Assembly: GCA_024138025.1 (NCBI GenBank)
Contig: JAMXBD010000640.1
Span: 434,001-498,000, forward strand
DNA from: Combretum micranthum
Taxonomy: Eukaryota; Streptophyta; Magnoliopsida; Myrtales; Combretaceae
Length of the DNA stretch: 64,000 bases
Direction: 5' to 3'
Below the pieces are notes generated by a model, which ran no database searches, was not told the DNA's origin, and saw only the letters and a program-made list of their open reading frames with translations. Below are positions 23,570 to 34,753 of the stretch, piece by piece. Numbering within the stretch: position 1 is the first letter of the stretch; every line of letters starts with the position of its first letter. The position numbers and the translations under genes are program-made.

Positions 23570-24769
23570 GCCCCGCCACTATAAGGGAGAGAGAGGGTGA
23601 GTTGATTTATTTAAATTTGTAATTTATGTAATAAAATGTATAAATGTAATAATTAGTAAGAAACAAAATTTTCTTCGAAAAAAAATAATGAGTAGTTGTA
23701 AGTGTAAGAATAGGGCATGGGTAGTGTGTAGTGTAGGTTGTACTTGTGAATAGTGGTAAATAGTAACAAGACATCTACTTTACCGGTAGTAAAGGAAATA
23801 CGGGAAAAAGGCTATAGCTGTAATTTTATAGCCCCGAAAAATTATAAAACTTATATTTTTGAAATCCTTATAAAATTTCGGTTCAAATAAATATTTCGGA
23901 ATATTTTTCTGAGTTTCTAGTCTCGAGGCTTGATTTCCGTAATGGGGCTCGGGAAGGCCCGGAATGGAAAATTTTCCGAAATTAAAACTTTCTAAGGTTT
24001 GAAATATACTTTAAAACAATAATTTACATTGATTATTTTATAAAACTTCTTTTGTTATGAAACCAAAGGAAAGTCGGATCTAGGGTTTCTAAGCTTCTCT
24101 CACTAAGCTTGAACTAGACCGATTTAGGGTTTTGCTTTTTTTGGTTCTCGGAGTTTACTTGACTACTAGGAAAACCGGGGTTTACAATTAAGCTTAACCA
24201 ATTTAATTCATTTAAGTTCATTGAAGTTCATTAGGTTAAGTTGAGCTTAGAACTATTAACTAATTCATTTTTAACTCATTAAGATTAGTGATGCTATGTT
24301 GGATTTTAAGATAATTAACTAAGCTCATTCTATACTTAAAATTTACTATTAAATCTAATTAGATGTTAAGCCTATTATATTTTAAGTCACATTTAATAAA
24401 ACATAAATTAACTTAATTAGGTTGTATAGAATTAATCATTTAATCTAATTATTAAGTCACATTTGCTTGTTCTACTAAAACATTGTTACATATCCTGTAA
24501 GATCTTAGTTAGTTTAATTCACTTTAGTTCACTAATTTTATCAAGTTAACTTGGACTTAGGTTCATTAACTAAGCTCATTTTATAAGCTTAAGTTCCATG
24601 TTGATCTAAATTAGTTACTAAACATATTAATTCACTTAACCCATTCATAATTATTCAAATGCTAACATATTACATCTTATAGCATTCATCTATTTCATTT
24701 TATCTTTCTTTCTTTCTTTCTTTCTTTTCTTTTCTTTTTTATATAAGATAGGGCATAGATCTTGCTTGT

Positions 24770-24945
24770 AATGGAGGTCGTGATCTTCATCATGCCCTTT
24801 ATCATGCCCGTGATTAGGGAAATATGATCAAAGAAGATCACACCCCTTGTCATGTTTGTGATCTAGGTCATTATCTTCGAAAATTCTTAATCTGAGAAGA
24901 TCACGGGCTGCATCACGCCTATGATGCATAAGGTACCAGAGTTAC
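24770..24945. repeat. Palindromic GATCACG/CGTGATC motif cluster
   Basis: Repeated imperfect palindromes such as cgtgatcttcatcatgccc, gaagatcacaccccttgtca and gaagatcacgggctgcatca. They resemble the CG-rich hairpin arrays of long plant gypsy LTRs and pair with the cluster at 26280-26760. Confidence 0.6.
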
Positions 24946-25915
24946 ATTTTTCCTTGCTTTTTACTTGAAATTTAACTACTTACTACTAAGTTCATTCACA
25001 AAATCTAACATAAAATGAAATACCCTAAATCTATACCTAGTTGAATTAGAAATGGCTTAATTGAATAATGTAATAGGTAGTTAAGTTTAAACTTGAATTA
25101 GAATTTAATTTAGAAATTTAAATTAGATAGTTTAAATAGTTCAAGTAAAATAAACAATGAATTAAGATTAGATAACTTGGCATAATTAAATTAGTAAATA
25201 GATTTGAATTGAAATTTAGATTTCAAATGATTTTATGTTTCTCTAGATCATCTATTTTCGTCAATTACTTTTTATTATAAATCAAATTATCTAATTAGTC
25301 TCCAATTATTCTTTTAAACTCCTTTTACTTCAAATTCAAATTCCTAAATCTTAAAACAAACATTTTAGATGTTTTACCAATTCCTAGATTCTTGGATTTT
25401 AGCTAACTTTCATTTCCTCAAATCCCTATAATTTCTTAGTTCATCCATTCAAACTATTGATTTCTGCTAAATAGATTCTCAAATTATTTTTTAATTTTTT
25501 TTTCCTTATCTTTACCTTTTCCTTTCCACCTACCATCTTGCCCTTCTTCTTTTCCTTTTTCATTCTTATCTTCGGTTCTTTTTCTCTCTTTTCTTCTTTT
25601 TCATTTTCTCTTCTTATTCCCTCAAACCATCATCTCAAATCTTAAGTTCAAGGAAATTTTAGAAGGAATCAAAATAAAAAACGAAGATAGGAGATGGAAA
25701 ATAAGCTTAGGATAGCTTTAACAACAAGAAAAGAAGAACAAGTAGCTTATAAATTGCTAAAAGTGTAAGTTAAGTTATTTTCTTGTTTTATTTGTTGCTC
25801 ATGCATGTATATGATGTATTAAAGTTAGATGTATGTAAGGTTTTGCTAAAGTTGATAAAGTAAGAACATAGGAACATATGTGTTAAATCTTAGATATATG
25901 ATCAAACATGATAGA

Positions 25916-26233
25916 ACTAGGATTAAGATGAAATATGAAGTAAAAGCATGAATAGAGATGTTGTAAATCATAGTCCTAAATCTGTATGTTGATTATAAGA
26001 TGTTAGATGCTGAAAATATGATGTAAAACAAGTGGTAAAATAGGTTAAGTTTTTAAAGATAAAAACAGGATAAGACTAGGATTGAGATGAAATATGAAGT
26101 AAAAACATAAATATAAATATTGCAAATCATAGTTTTAAGTCTACATGTTGATTATAAGATGTTAGATGTTGAAAATATAATGTAAAACAAGTGGTGAAAT
26201 AGGTTAAGTTTTCAAAGATAAAAATAGAACAAA
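25916..26233. repeat. 159-bp tandem duplication
   Basis: Two head-to-tail copies start at actaggattaagatgaaat (25916) and actaggattgagatgaaat (26075). They match over most of their length, including tgttgattataagatgttag and aaaacaagtgg. It lies at the end of the old antisense LTR. Confidence 0.85.
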
Positions 26234-26279
26234 GAGCACGAGGAAAACATGAGGGACTATATTTAGTCATGCTATTTAT

Positions 26280-26760
26280 TTTTAATTCACCAGAGAAGAA
26301 ACACGACTGGAACACGACCAATTGTATCTAATCGTGCTTCTCTTTGTTTCATTTTACATATGGATTTTCAAAACAGTATGGCTAGAATATGGCTACTCCA
26401 ATCTCCTGGTGTTTCTTTCTGTTTCTGTGTGATAATATGTTAAGTAGAACATTACTAAAACACGACCATATGTATCTTGTCGTGCTTCTATCTGATCCTT
26501 GAACACTTTGCATACTTATGAAACATAACTAAAACATGACACATTGTATCCCACCATGTTTCCCTCGAATCTTTGAGTGATAAAACATCAAGTGAAACAT
26601 GGTACAAACATGGCTTATTATATCACTATGTGCTTCTCAATAGTTTTCAAAACAAAGCAAAACATGATGGGAACACAACTTGTTGTATTTGATCGTGTTT
26701 CTCCTTATGCTTATGCACGAGTGAAACACGGCTCGTGTATCTACCCGTGTTCTTCATAAA
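26280..26760. repeat. Array of imperfect palindromes, about six units
   Basis: Each unit has the form aaacacgac, a short core often containing gtatc, then cgtgcttctc. Units are visible near 26300, 26460, 26535, 26600, 26665 and 26720. Each can form a hairpin of roughly 8-10 bp stem. The outer CG sites are often decayed to CA or TG, as expected for methylated DNA. Confidence 0.65.
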
Positions 26761-28640
26761 AATTTGAATAAAATAAAAATAAAACAAAATGAAATAGATA
26801 AATGATGGTTAATGTGTTATGTTAATTAATTTAATTATTAGGAATGAGTTAAGCAAATTTATAGATTAATAACCAATTGGATTAAATATAGTTTAAAGTA
26901 TAAAATAAAATTAGTTAATAATCTTAAGTTCAACATAATTTAATGAACCTTAATCAGTTAAAACGAATTAGATATATTAAGTTTAACCAACTTAGTTAAG
27001 TTAAGTTATGATTATATAAATGTAACTTGAAATGAAGAGTAAAATAATAGACATAAGTTGATTTGAATCTTAGATATAAAATAAATTGGTTAATGGATCT
27101 AAGCTCAACTTGACTTAATAATCTTTAGTAAACTAAAACGAATTAGATTGATTAAGTCTAATCAATTTGGCTAAGACTAATTAAATTAGACTTAACATGG
27201 AATTAGCTTAGATGATACAAAAATTAAATATTAGGTCAAATTAATAAACAATATAAGGAATAAGATGTTTTCTAAAATATGATAGACCAAAGCTAGGTTT
27301 AATTAAAAATAATTTGGCAGATAATAGAAAACAGTTCATATCTTAGCGGGGTGATTATCGTAGCCATGGCGGGGTTCCTATTTCATATTCGATCAAATAA
27401 AAACATGAAATGGATGTTTAATATTTATCCATTCAAATTATAAAATTAAACTTCTTAGTTCTACACATGCTTACACAACCTAGGTTTTTAGATATAAGTT
27501 CATACATCCTTAGTTTACAAATTTCATCATTGATCTTACTTATATCTAGCTTTAGTTCATCATATACATGCATGCATAATAAACAAATTAAAGGAACAAC
27601 TCAGCTTACTTGTTTTAGTAAAACTCAAGCAACTAAAACTTCACTTCTACTACTCCTTAGTTGTTTAAGCTACTTCTCACCTGATTTTCATCTTCTATAT
27701 TTTTTTTTATCTTTAATTCCTCTTAAATTCTTCTTGAAATTGAGATTTAATTTAATTTTTAACATAAAAAGAAGAGAAAAGGAAGAAGAGAGAAAAAGAA
27801 GAAGAAGAAGAAGAGAAGAAAAGGTGGCAGATGGAAAAATAATAGGAAAAAAGAAAGAATAAGGTTTATAAAGATATATTAGGAATATTTATGGGTAAAG
27901 AATGCGATTTAAATCTTTAGATGATTATATTGAGTATTAAAAATAATTAGAATGAAATTTTAGAATATATAAAAGTAAAATTAATAACTTGAATTAGAAA
28001 TCTAGTGTAGAAATAAAATTTGTAAAAACTTGATATTTAATTTATGTTTGAGTCTAAGAATTGATGTTTATGAATAAATAATCGAACTCAAATTTTATGA
28101 GGATTAAGAAAATAGAGTTGAGGTTAAAATTACTAAACTAAAGCATTTGAGAAATTTAAATAACTAAACTTGAGAATTTGGGTCATTTATAAATTGAAAG
28201 AAAAGGGGCTCAAACTAGTGATTGCAGCGAATTTATTTCATGAAATAAACTAAGACTTAGGGTTCACAAATTTATTAAGCATTTAAATTAAAATTTTCAA
28301 GGATTTAGAGATTTGAAATTAAAAGAAATTGGGCTTTAATCAAATATTGGTTGAGAGGATGATGAAATTTGATTTGTTAGGAAAGATTGCTAAAACAATT
28401 AAGCTAAATGAAGAGGACATTTGAAATCTCGAATTTCAAGTAATCCATCTACTAATTGATGTTGTCAAATTATCTATTCATAGTTTCTTATTTACTTATT
28501 TTGATGTGTATTTAATTAAACTATGTAAGTTCAATTTCTAAACTAATTCTAATTCAAGTTTTGCTATTACTTTTCATTTCTAAGGAAATTTTGATTCAAT
28601 TATCAAACATTCATATTTACTAAGTTTGAATATTGCAGGT
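26761..28640 (+). repeat. Inverted, permuted copy of the old LTR
   Basis: 26880-27200 matches the reverse complement of 24190-24700. 27160-27440 continues as the reverse complement of 20440-20750. Then 27440-28640 matches the reverse complement of 26000-24950, including tcatatacatgcatg and a purine-rich tract at 27770-27850. The order palindromes-X-W-Y-Z here, against W-Y-Z-palindromes-X in the other copy, points to two truncated LTRs joined or to unequal recombination. A Lys/Arg-rich open frame at 27467-27862 follows the purine tract and is not considered a gene. Confidence 0.5.
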
Positions 28641-29917
28641 ATTATGGTTACATTATTTTGTTCTTTTATCACATTTATTATATGTTTCTCACTATTTTCG
28701 TTATTGTAAAGCATATTAAAACTCAATATTATTTTATAATCCTATCATGTTTCAGGTTTTGTTTATTGTATGTTTTATATGATTGCATCATTTTATTCTT
28801 TTATTACATTGGTTTGGTGTTTCTTGCTATTTTCATTTTCATAAAACATCTTGGAATTTGATGTTGTTTAGGTTTAATATTATTTCTTTATAAACATCTG
28901 TTTTATTCAATATTTATTTCTCAATTTCATAATTTGAATTTTGAAATGTTTCTTTTAACTTTGCGCAATTGATATTCTATGTAATACAGCACGTATAAAA
29001 TAATAAGAATTAGTTTAGTGATTTCAACTTTTACTTACTCGATTTTTAGAGAAGACTAGACTCAATAAAGATGACAAACGACTGATAACTTGACTCGACT
29101 CAACTTGTCTCTAGACCTAAAATGACACATAATGATACAATATTAACTCACACAACATAACAAACTCAAATTAAAGTTCTAAACTCGCTATCCCATTCTT
29201 ATCTATATATTATATATATATGATAATGTGCATATAAAATATATAGTGTTTGTATTCTTTTAATCATTAATATCATGTTTTATAACTCTCGTTAGCATGA
29301 TCATCTTGATAAGATTGTAATCAAGGCCTCATTTTTGTTTTTTTACATATATATAAATTTTACCATTTTATATTTGCAGGGTATTACTGAAAATTTATGG
29401 AAAATGTATCTTAAAATTTTTATTGGTAACCATTCAAATTCTTAAATAACAATTAAATTGTTTTATTTTTATATTCTTGAATCGTGAAAAATCGAAAGTC
29501 ATTCTTGCAACTTTTCCTAAAACCTTTTAAAAAATTTTACATTATTTACTAAATGATTATTATATTGGAGTTGTATAATTCAGGGTGAGTATGATATTCT
29601 TATCAATTTAAGATTATGGCAAACAACCATTAGATCTAGCTTGTGCATGATATCAAGTTCCAAAAAGTATAGTTTTCTTGTTATTAGTTTATCATATCCA
29701 TTAATAACGTTGTACATATCTGTTATTTTCTTTGCCAATCAAAATACAAAGCCTAAACATCACTAGTCGAACTGAATCATATAATTACTAATATTGGGAG
29801 TTTATCACTATCACTTAGAACATTAAAACTTATATCAATCTACAATACCTTCTTAGGATTTTCAAGTCTTTCTTTCTAGCAAGACTCAGCATTTTCCTAT
29901 CAACTAATACTAAAATG
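28641..29917. other. AT-rich interval, no gene seen
   Basis: Only short fortuitous open frames, such as one rich in Phe and Ile at 28658-28861. A TA-rich microsatellite lies around 29205-29222. Some of it may continue the LTR-like sequence on its left, but I cannot support a boundary. Confidence 0.4.
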
Positions 29918-29994
29918 TTAAGAATCTATTAACCACACCTTTAATTTGTTGAAAATGGTAAGAAAAGGATGGAGGGATTCACTTACCGTGGAAA

Positions 29995-30084
29995 GGATTT
30001 CATTTCTTCGAGAATCGAGTGTTTGATGGAGAAAGGATTGGAAGAGCATTGAGAAAGGAGAGTAGAATACTTTTATATAGAATA
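29995..30084 (-). promoter_or_regulatory. TATA box, leader and splice-donor-like site
   Basis: On the - strand a TATATAAAAG motif (around 30075-30084) is followed by about 75 bases of C/T-rich leader and then CCACG|GTAAGTG near 29995. This resembles the promoter-leader-donor layout of the solo LTRs in this window, but the surrounding sequence does not align with them. It may be part of another LTR or the remnant of a gene start. Downstream on the - strand I see no coding exon. Confidence 0.35.
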
Positions 30085-30115
30085 AGGAATAGGGAAGAGG
30101 GTAGATATTATTCAT

Positions 30116-31287
30116 TATTTATTATTTTTATTTTTATTTTTTTCTTGGATTTTATATACATATGTTTCTTAACCATCGTACCCTTGTACATTTTTTATGC
30201 TGGGATGAATTGTCCTTGTCTTAAAATTAAAATTACTCTTCTATCCCCATCATATGATTTTATTTATTTAGGTATTTCATTTTGTCTTTTATGTTCAATC
30301 AGTTTCAAATTCATATATTTAAAAGAAGAAGAAGAAGAAGAAGAAAAATTCCTATTTTTTTTTGTTGTGTCATTGTTTTTCCTGACTGAATTAAAAAAAA
30401 TTACATGCAAAACATTATCATGACGCATGGCATATAGATTCAGTTGAGATTAATTGTGAAAATTGATGTTTCATTTGATTGGAAACAAGCAAGATCTTTG
30501 TCTTCTTCATATTAATTTTTATTTAGAGGCTACAAGTAAGATTCAAGGATAAATCTTCTCAAAGAAAAGGATTCTAATGCAAGCAAAGAAATGGTTCAAA
30601 GAAGCACGAATAGAAGATAGAAGTCAAAAAAGAATTTGTTATTTTATTTTATGTAGTTATTAAGATTTTATTTTGTTTGTATTTCTTAGTTTATAGGATT
30701 TTATTTAGTTTTGTTTTATGCAATTGTTTCCTAACTTGAGGTCTTATTTTATGCCTATAAATAAGTTTTGGTTTTAATAAAAAAACTAGGCAAATCAATG
30801 AATAATTTTGAAACGAAGAACTATGTTCATGTGGTGTTCGAATTTATACCAAGGTTCATGACTATTTGTAATCAATAGGTCAAGGTTTTCACTATATCAA
30901 GGTTCCTGGTTTAATATAACCAATAGATCTATGTCTTCCATATGTTTAATGTCATAGGTTTTTGGGATTATTTTTAGCCAATGGGTCAAAATCTCATATA
31001 CCTTTGGTTCTTGATTAGCAATTCTCACTCAATACTAATCAATCCAACTATAACCTCATTTCTGCATTGTGGCATTTCCACTACTACATCAAGAAGAGTT
31101 TTGATGGAGGTAGAGTTTAAGAGGCCTAAGGAATACTTCTTGGATTTAATTAGATGATCAAAGTGATTGAAGAAGTGCACTTACACCAAGAGAGTTCATT
31201 GAAAAACCTAAGATTTAATTTAAGCAAATAATGTCATCAATCACAAGTTAAGGGGACTTACACACATACACATATTGCCAAAAGGCT
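30116..31287. other. AT-rich interval with LTR-like promoter patch
   Basis: Contains a GAA microsatellite at about 30327-30347 and a TATA box at 30756-30763 (TATAAATA) preceded by ttatgc. After it comes a stretch with repeated phrases of the type caaggttc...ccaatagatc (30840-30990). It has the look of an LTR or its leader, but no ends, primer site or partner LTR were found. No coding sequence is supported. Confidence 0.3.
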
Positions 31288-31340
31288 TGTTCAATTTCCT
31301 TTGTAATGGCTAAAATCGTCCATTCAAGATTCCGTTTAGA

Positions 31341-31360
31341 TTTTTTTTTTTTTTTTTTTG

Positions 31361-31391
<31 letters not shown>

Positions 31392-31531
31392 TGGGGTGGG
31401 GGTGGTGTTGTGTGGGGTCCACAAGGACTATTACATATGGTACATAGAGCCATTACAATGCGCTAACGCGGGAAATCAAACTCGGTACATAAAAATGCGA
31501 ACCTGAATCGGATGCCACTAGGTACAGTAGG
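31341..31531 (-). mobile_element. tRNA-derived SINE, copy 1 (antisense)
   Basis: Read on the - strand it has the promoter head (ctagtggcatccgattc), then a degenerate B box (gagtttgatttcc), then a body like that of copy 2. It continues with a C-rich tract including 29 C and a 19-base poly-A tail (T run 31341-31359 on +). Target duplications of about 11 bp are ccgtttagatt on the left side and ccatttagatt at 31532-31542. It lies within the copia 5' LTR. The C-rich part before the tail is absent from copy 2. Confidence 0.82.
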
Positions 31532-31851
31532 CCATTTAGATTGTTAATTGATAAAGATTACAATTTCTCATAAGATAGAAGTATCTTTGAATTAAGATAT
31601 TGATATCTGGGTTAAAATATTAATGATTTGATGAGATTAATATTCTTAATTAATAGATTAAATCTCTATTAATGTGATTGATATTCTATAACCGTGGAAT
31701 TTATAAATCTCATAAATTAATATGTTCCATTGGAATATTCCTCAACATTTTGTGATGGACAAAAACTATCAATAGAATAGTAATGGGTCCCTTAAGTCAT
31801 TTCATGAATATTATGCATCATCTTTAATAGAGTTAGAATAGGATTTAGAAA

Positions 31852-31970
31852 TGCCAATAGCCTTGTAACCTAGTGGCATCCGATCCAGGTCCTCTTCTTT
31901 GAGGTACTGAGTTCGATTCCTTACGTTAGCACGTTGTAATAGCCTTTATGACCTATTCAAAAAAAATAAA
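31852..31970 (+). mobile_element. tRNA-derived SINE, copy 2
   Basis: Perfect 10-bp target duplications gatttagaaa (31842-31851 and 31971-31980). It contains an A-box-like taacctagtggc (about 31866-31877) and a good B box gagttcgattcc (31909-31920), the two internal RNA polymerase III promoter parts taken from a tRNA. It ends in an A-rich tail. At about 119 bp it is short for a plant SINE. It is the same family as 31341-31531 and sits 310 bases from it in opposite orientation. Confidence 0.88.
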
Positions 31971-32023
31971 GATTTAGAAACTTTGAAACTCTATAGTTTT
32001 CTGATATTGAGCTTTTAAAATCA

Positions 32024-33299
32024 TTAATTGTTCGGTGGTATTTTATTCTTCTATTTCGCTTTATGTTATATCAAATCTATTTTCCTTTATCTTGGTATAT
32101 TTTATTTGAATGAAAGATTAGTAAAATTAAAGGGACGATATAATAGATTTAGTCTCACTATAGACATGTATAAAGGTTGTTACATTGTCACTGTCTTTAA
32201 TTGCCATGGATTTTAATATTTTCTATGTGAATTTTTGTTCGCAATGAATATGTACGTAAGTTAGAGCAAAGGATCTTTCATATGATTAGTGATCTTGTTT
32301 GTATAATATAATATTGATGACATTTTAACTTGAATACTATAACCATTAAATTTTAGAAGCATACACTTTAAATATTGCTCGTGTTATTTATTGTATAAGC
32401 AAATTGTATTTGAAAATTTTTTATCGTACTTTATCTAAAAGTCTAGTGTTCCACATTATTTTTATATAATTAAAATTTAGCCGTAGTAGTTTTAATTATG
32501 CAAACTATATGCTAAGTTTGGACCACATATAGCATATGACTTTTATTGTAATTAATACTAAATTTTATACCACAAAACTTTTATGGTATATGTATGATTA
32601 ATTAGGATAAAATATTAAAATTATATTTCTTAATTCACCCATAAGAATTAAGAAAAGGGATGTAATTTGAAGGTTTTATCATAAAGATAGTTGGATGTAA
32701 TTTATTAAAAATTATAGCCCAGAGGAAAAATTTTATGTCATTAAATTCATTGTTAAGACATGATTTGCATTGGCAAAACATGATGCATATTTATCTTAAA
32801 TTTGTTTAATGCAAGCATGTGTGTTAAATTTTATATATTCATCATTTGAATTATTCTAGCATCTAGTGTGATATTCCCAATTGAAAAGCTATAGCTATAT
32901 GGCATGGAAAGAAATGGTTTTTCACCAATTGGGGTGCATGGACATTGACTATGCTATAAGAAAAGAAAAACTAATCATTAATGAAACATTACTTTAGGAG
33001 ACAAGGCCCTAAATGAGTAAGGCTGCTATAATAAATAATTTGTAACTTCTAATAAAGGTCTATTTATTTGAACATATTATGATTATTTTTGCATCGTATT
33101 TTTTCTTTTTCAAAGAGATATTTATCAATAAATAGATACCAATAAAAAACTAATAATTTTACACATAAACAGATCAAATAGATACAATACAAATATGATA
33201 TATATATGATACAAATAAGTTATAGATACAGATCTAATACAAATACAGTACAAATAAAAATCAAGCAATCCAAATAGACCCTAAGCATTTACTAGCACC
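32024..33299. other. Copia leader region and AT-rich sequence
   Basis: Between the 5' LTR and the first recognisable gag. It is AT-rich, with no conserved motif seen. The N-terminal part of gag would be expected in the last few hundred bases but is not recognisable. Confidence 0.45.
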
Positions 33300-33780
33300 T
33301 TAATAACGAAGTTTTTGTCACTAAGGCTCACTATTGTGACAGGTGTGTGGGAGCACTTCATGTAGATGAGGGACATTGCGGCACAATTAAAAACTCTTGA
33401 GGTTTATATGTCTAAAACTTTCCTAGTACATTATATTTTGAACACTCTTCCACAGCAATATGGACCCTTTAAAATATCTTATAATACACATAAAAAAATG
33501 GATAATCAATGAACTCTGACCATAAGTGTTCAAGAAGAGGGAAGGTTGGTAATGGAAAATGGTGAGAGTGCTATGTTGGGAACTTAATAAGATAATAAAA
33601 ATAAAGGGAAAAATGGTGCCTCAATGTGGAATAATAGTCAAGCCAAGAAAAAGAGGAGAGGGAAAATGGTGCCTCAATGTGGAATAATAAAAGGAATTGA
33701 AGTGCTTCTTTTGCAAAAGTAAATGACACTTGAAGAAAGATTACACCAAATTTTAAAATTGGCCTAAGAAGAAAGGTAAA
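33300..33780 (+). pseudogene. gag: gag of the copia element (C-terminal part)
   Basis: Capsid protein of the virus-like particle. The frame around 33360-33540 gives MRDIAAQLKTLEV and FLVHYILNTLPQQYGPF followed by ISYNTHK, a pattern typical of plant copia gag (UBN2/gag-polypeptide family). After an EEGR segment comes a single zinc knuckle near 33700-33746 reading CFFCKSK, stop, HLKKDY, in which the last Cys has become Tyr. A tandem duplication of about 53 bp (aatggtgcctcaatgtggaa at about 33612 and 33665) separates the two parts. It has several stops and is not functional. Confidence 0.8.
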
Positions 33781-33799
33781 CCAATCTCATTTGTTTGTT

Positions 33800-34048
33800 A
33801 TAAATCTAATATGGTTGATATAGATCATAATACATGGTTGATTGATTATGGTGCTACAATGCATATTTCAAATACCTTATATGGTGTGTGAAATCCAAGG
33901 AAGACAATGGGAAGTGAACAAAGTACCTTATCAAGAAATAAGATCAATTTTTTTGATGTTGTTGGGAATGGTCCATTATCTGATGGTCTTCTCTCTATAA
34001 ATCTATAACATGATGCTATGAATAATGTTATGCATGCTCGCACAAGTG
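33800..34048 (+). pseudogene. Aspartic protease of the copia element (truncated)
   Basis: The active-site segment near 33826-33876 reads DHNTWLIDYGATMHISN. The usual Asp-Ser-Gly-Ala is changed to Asp-Tyr-Gly-Ala. The reading then jumps from an NKI segment to VGNGPLSDGL, which normally lies further downstream, so part of the protease C-terminus has been lost by internal deletion. The LINE insertion at 34049 ends it. Confidence 0.78.
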
Positions 34049-34510
34049 TTTTTTTTTTTTTTTTTGAAAGTAAGGAATGCATTAAATTAAGTCAAAACTT
34101 GTTGCCTAGTAGCACAGCTTACATATTGCCATAGACCTGATTCTAAATCAGCAAAGGCAAGCAAATCCCCATAAAAGTCTAATACAAAAGATCAAACATA
34201 GCAACATCAACTAGACCTGACAAAAACATCCAAAGATTATAAGGAAGACAAGATAAGTGAGAAGAACAAGGTTTATTTATAAACATTTCATCCCGTAGCA
34301 TCTTCCAAACAATGGCAATAAGAACATGAGCCACTTTAGTCATCTCTTAGTGCTGCCATACCAATTGCAGCATCAATTCTATCTAGAATAAGGCCCTATA
34401 AAAGAGAGCAAAAGTAGGAAGGAGAGCAGCAGAGATATCATCATGGGTAATCCATTTAACATCTTAAGAATCATTAATAATGACACAATTATCAATGTTT
34501 GTAGTCATAG

Positions 34511-34753
34511 CTAATGCATTGCTAGAAGATTGCCATAACTAGCTTCAATGGAGAGTGAGCATAGCGCTTCCTCACAAAGACCCCCTTGGCATGTACCATT
34601 TAGATCCACTAAGAGACCAGCACAACCAACATAGCTATGGCCTTCCTTAAACATGCTATCACAATAGATACACATCAATTGCTGGGAAATTGGTGGTGCC
34701 ATGGAGAAGTTAAATCTCAATTTAGCCAAAGCCTTTTTTATTTGAACACCCAA
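34511..34753 (-). pseudogene. LINE RNase H domain remnant
   Basis: The frame gives CIYCDSMFKEGHSYVGCAGL, then LVDLNGTCQGGLCEEA. This is the first strand-loop region of the RNase H found at the C-terminus of plant L1 elements (family form Asp-Gly-x-x-Lys...Gly-x-Gly...Arg-Asp-x-x-Gly). The first catalytic Asp is kept. The domain would remove RNA after target-primed reverse transcription. Stops surround it. Confidence 0.65.

Larger units (their letters stand above)
20753..24186 (-). mobile_element. Solo LTR, copy 2 (antisense)
   Basis: Read on the - strand it runs TGTAAACCCCGG...TTTTGGGGTGTAACA, the same ends as copy 1. The flanking 5-mers are cttaa (20748-20752) and attaa (24187-24191), with one mismatch. 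The older LTR into which it jumped is present again, in the other orientation and uninterrupted, near 27140-27180. There aagtctaatcaatttggc corresponds to the two flanks joined, which confirms the ends independently. There are no coding domains. A 45-base G run (23523-23567) lies just upstream of its TATA box. Confidence 0.88.
24187..26233 (-). repeat. Old antisense LTR, 5' part, with palindromes and tandem duplication
   Basis: Continues the LTR of 19398-20752 beyond the nested solo LTR. Segments, in + order: AT-rich 24190-24700 with taagttcattaggttaagttg-type phrases; a CTTT microsatellite at 24704-24735; palindromic motifs at 24770-24945; AT-rich 25000-25400; a C/T-rich tract at 25500-25630; and 25760-26233, which holds a 159-bp tandem duplication. 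The reverse complement of this order is found in permuted form at 26280-28640. No protein domain is visible. Confidence 0.55.
31288..32023 (+). repeat. 5' LTR of the copia element, with two SINEs
   Basis: Aligns with 39471-40050 once the two SINE insertions are removed. Shared parts include ctctattaatgtgattgatatt and tatagttttct. About 180 bases present in the 3' LTR (39571-39750) are missing here between similar agatagaa/agataaaa motifs, which suggests a deletion. A decayed initiator-Met primer site may be tggtatttta near 32036, but its distance from the LTR end is unusual. Confidence 0.75.

Noticed and set aside
23289..23579. Proline-rich peptide on the - strand
   Set aside because: The prolines are encoded by the 45-base G run; the rest lies in LTR leader sequence.
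27467..27862. 131-residue frame with a Lys/Arg/Glu-rich end
   Set aside because: The end follows a purine-rich tract and the frame lies in a repeated LTR-like segment whose other copy does not keep the frame.
30019..30423. 134-residue frame rich in Phe and Ile
   Set aside because: AT-rich composition alone gives such frames; there is no start context or domain, and a promoter-like signal on the other strand overlaps it.
31866..31920. tRNA gene from A and B boxes
   Set aside because: No cloverleaf with an anticodon arm could be drawn, and the flanking target duplication and A-rich tail show a SINE.
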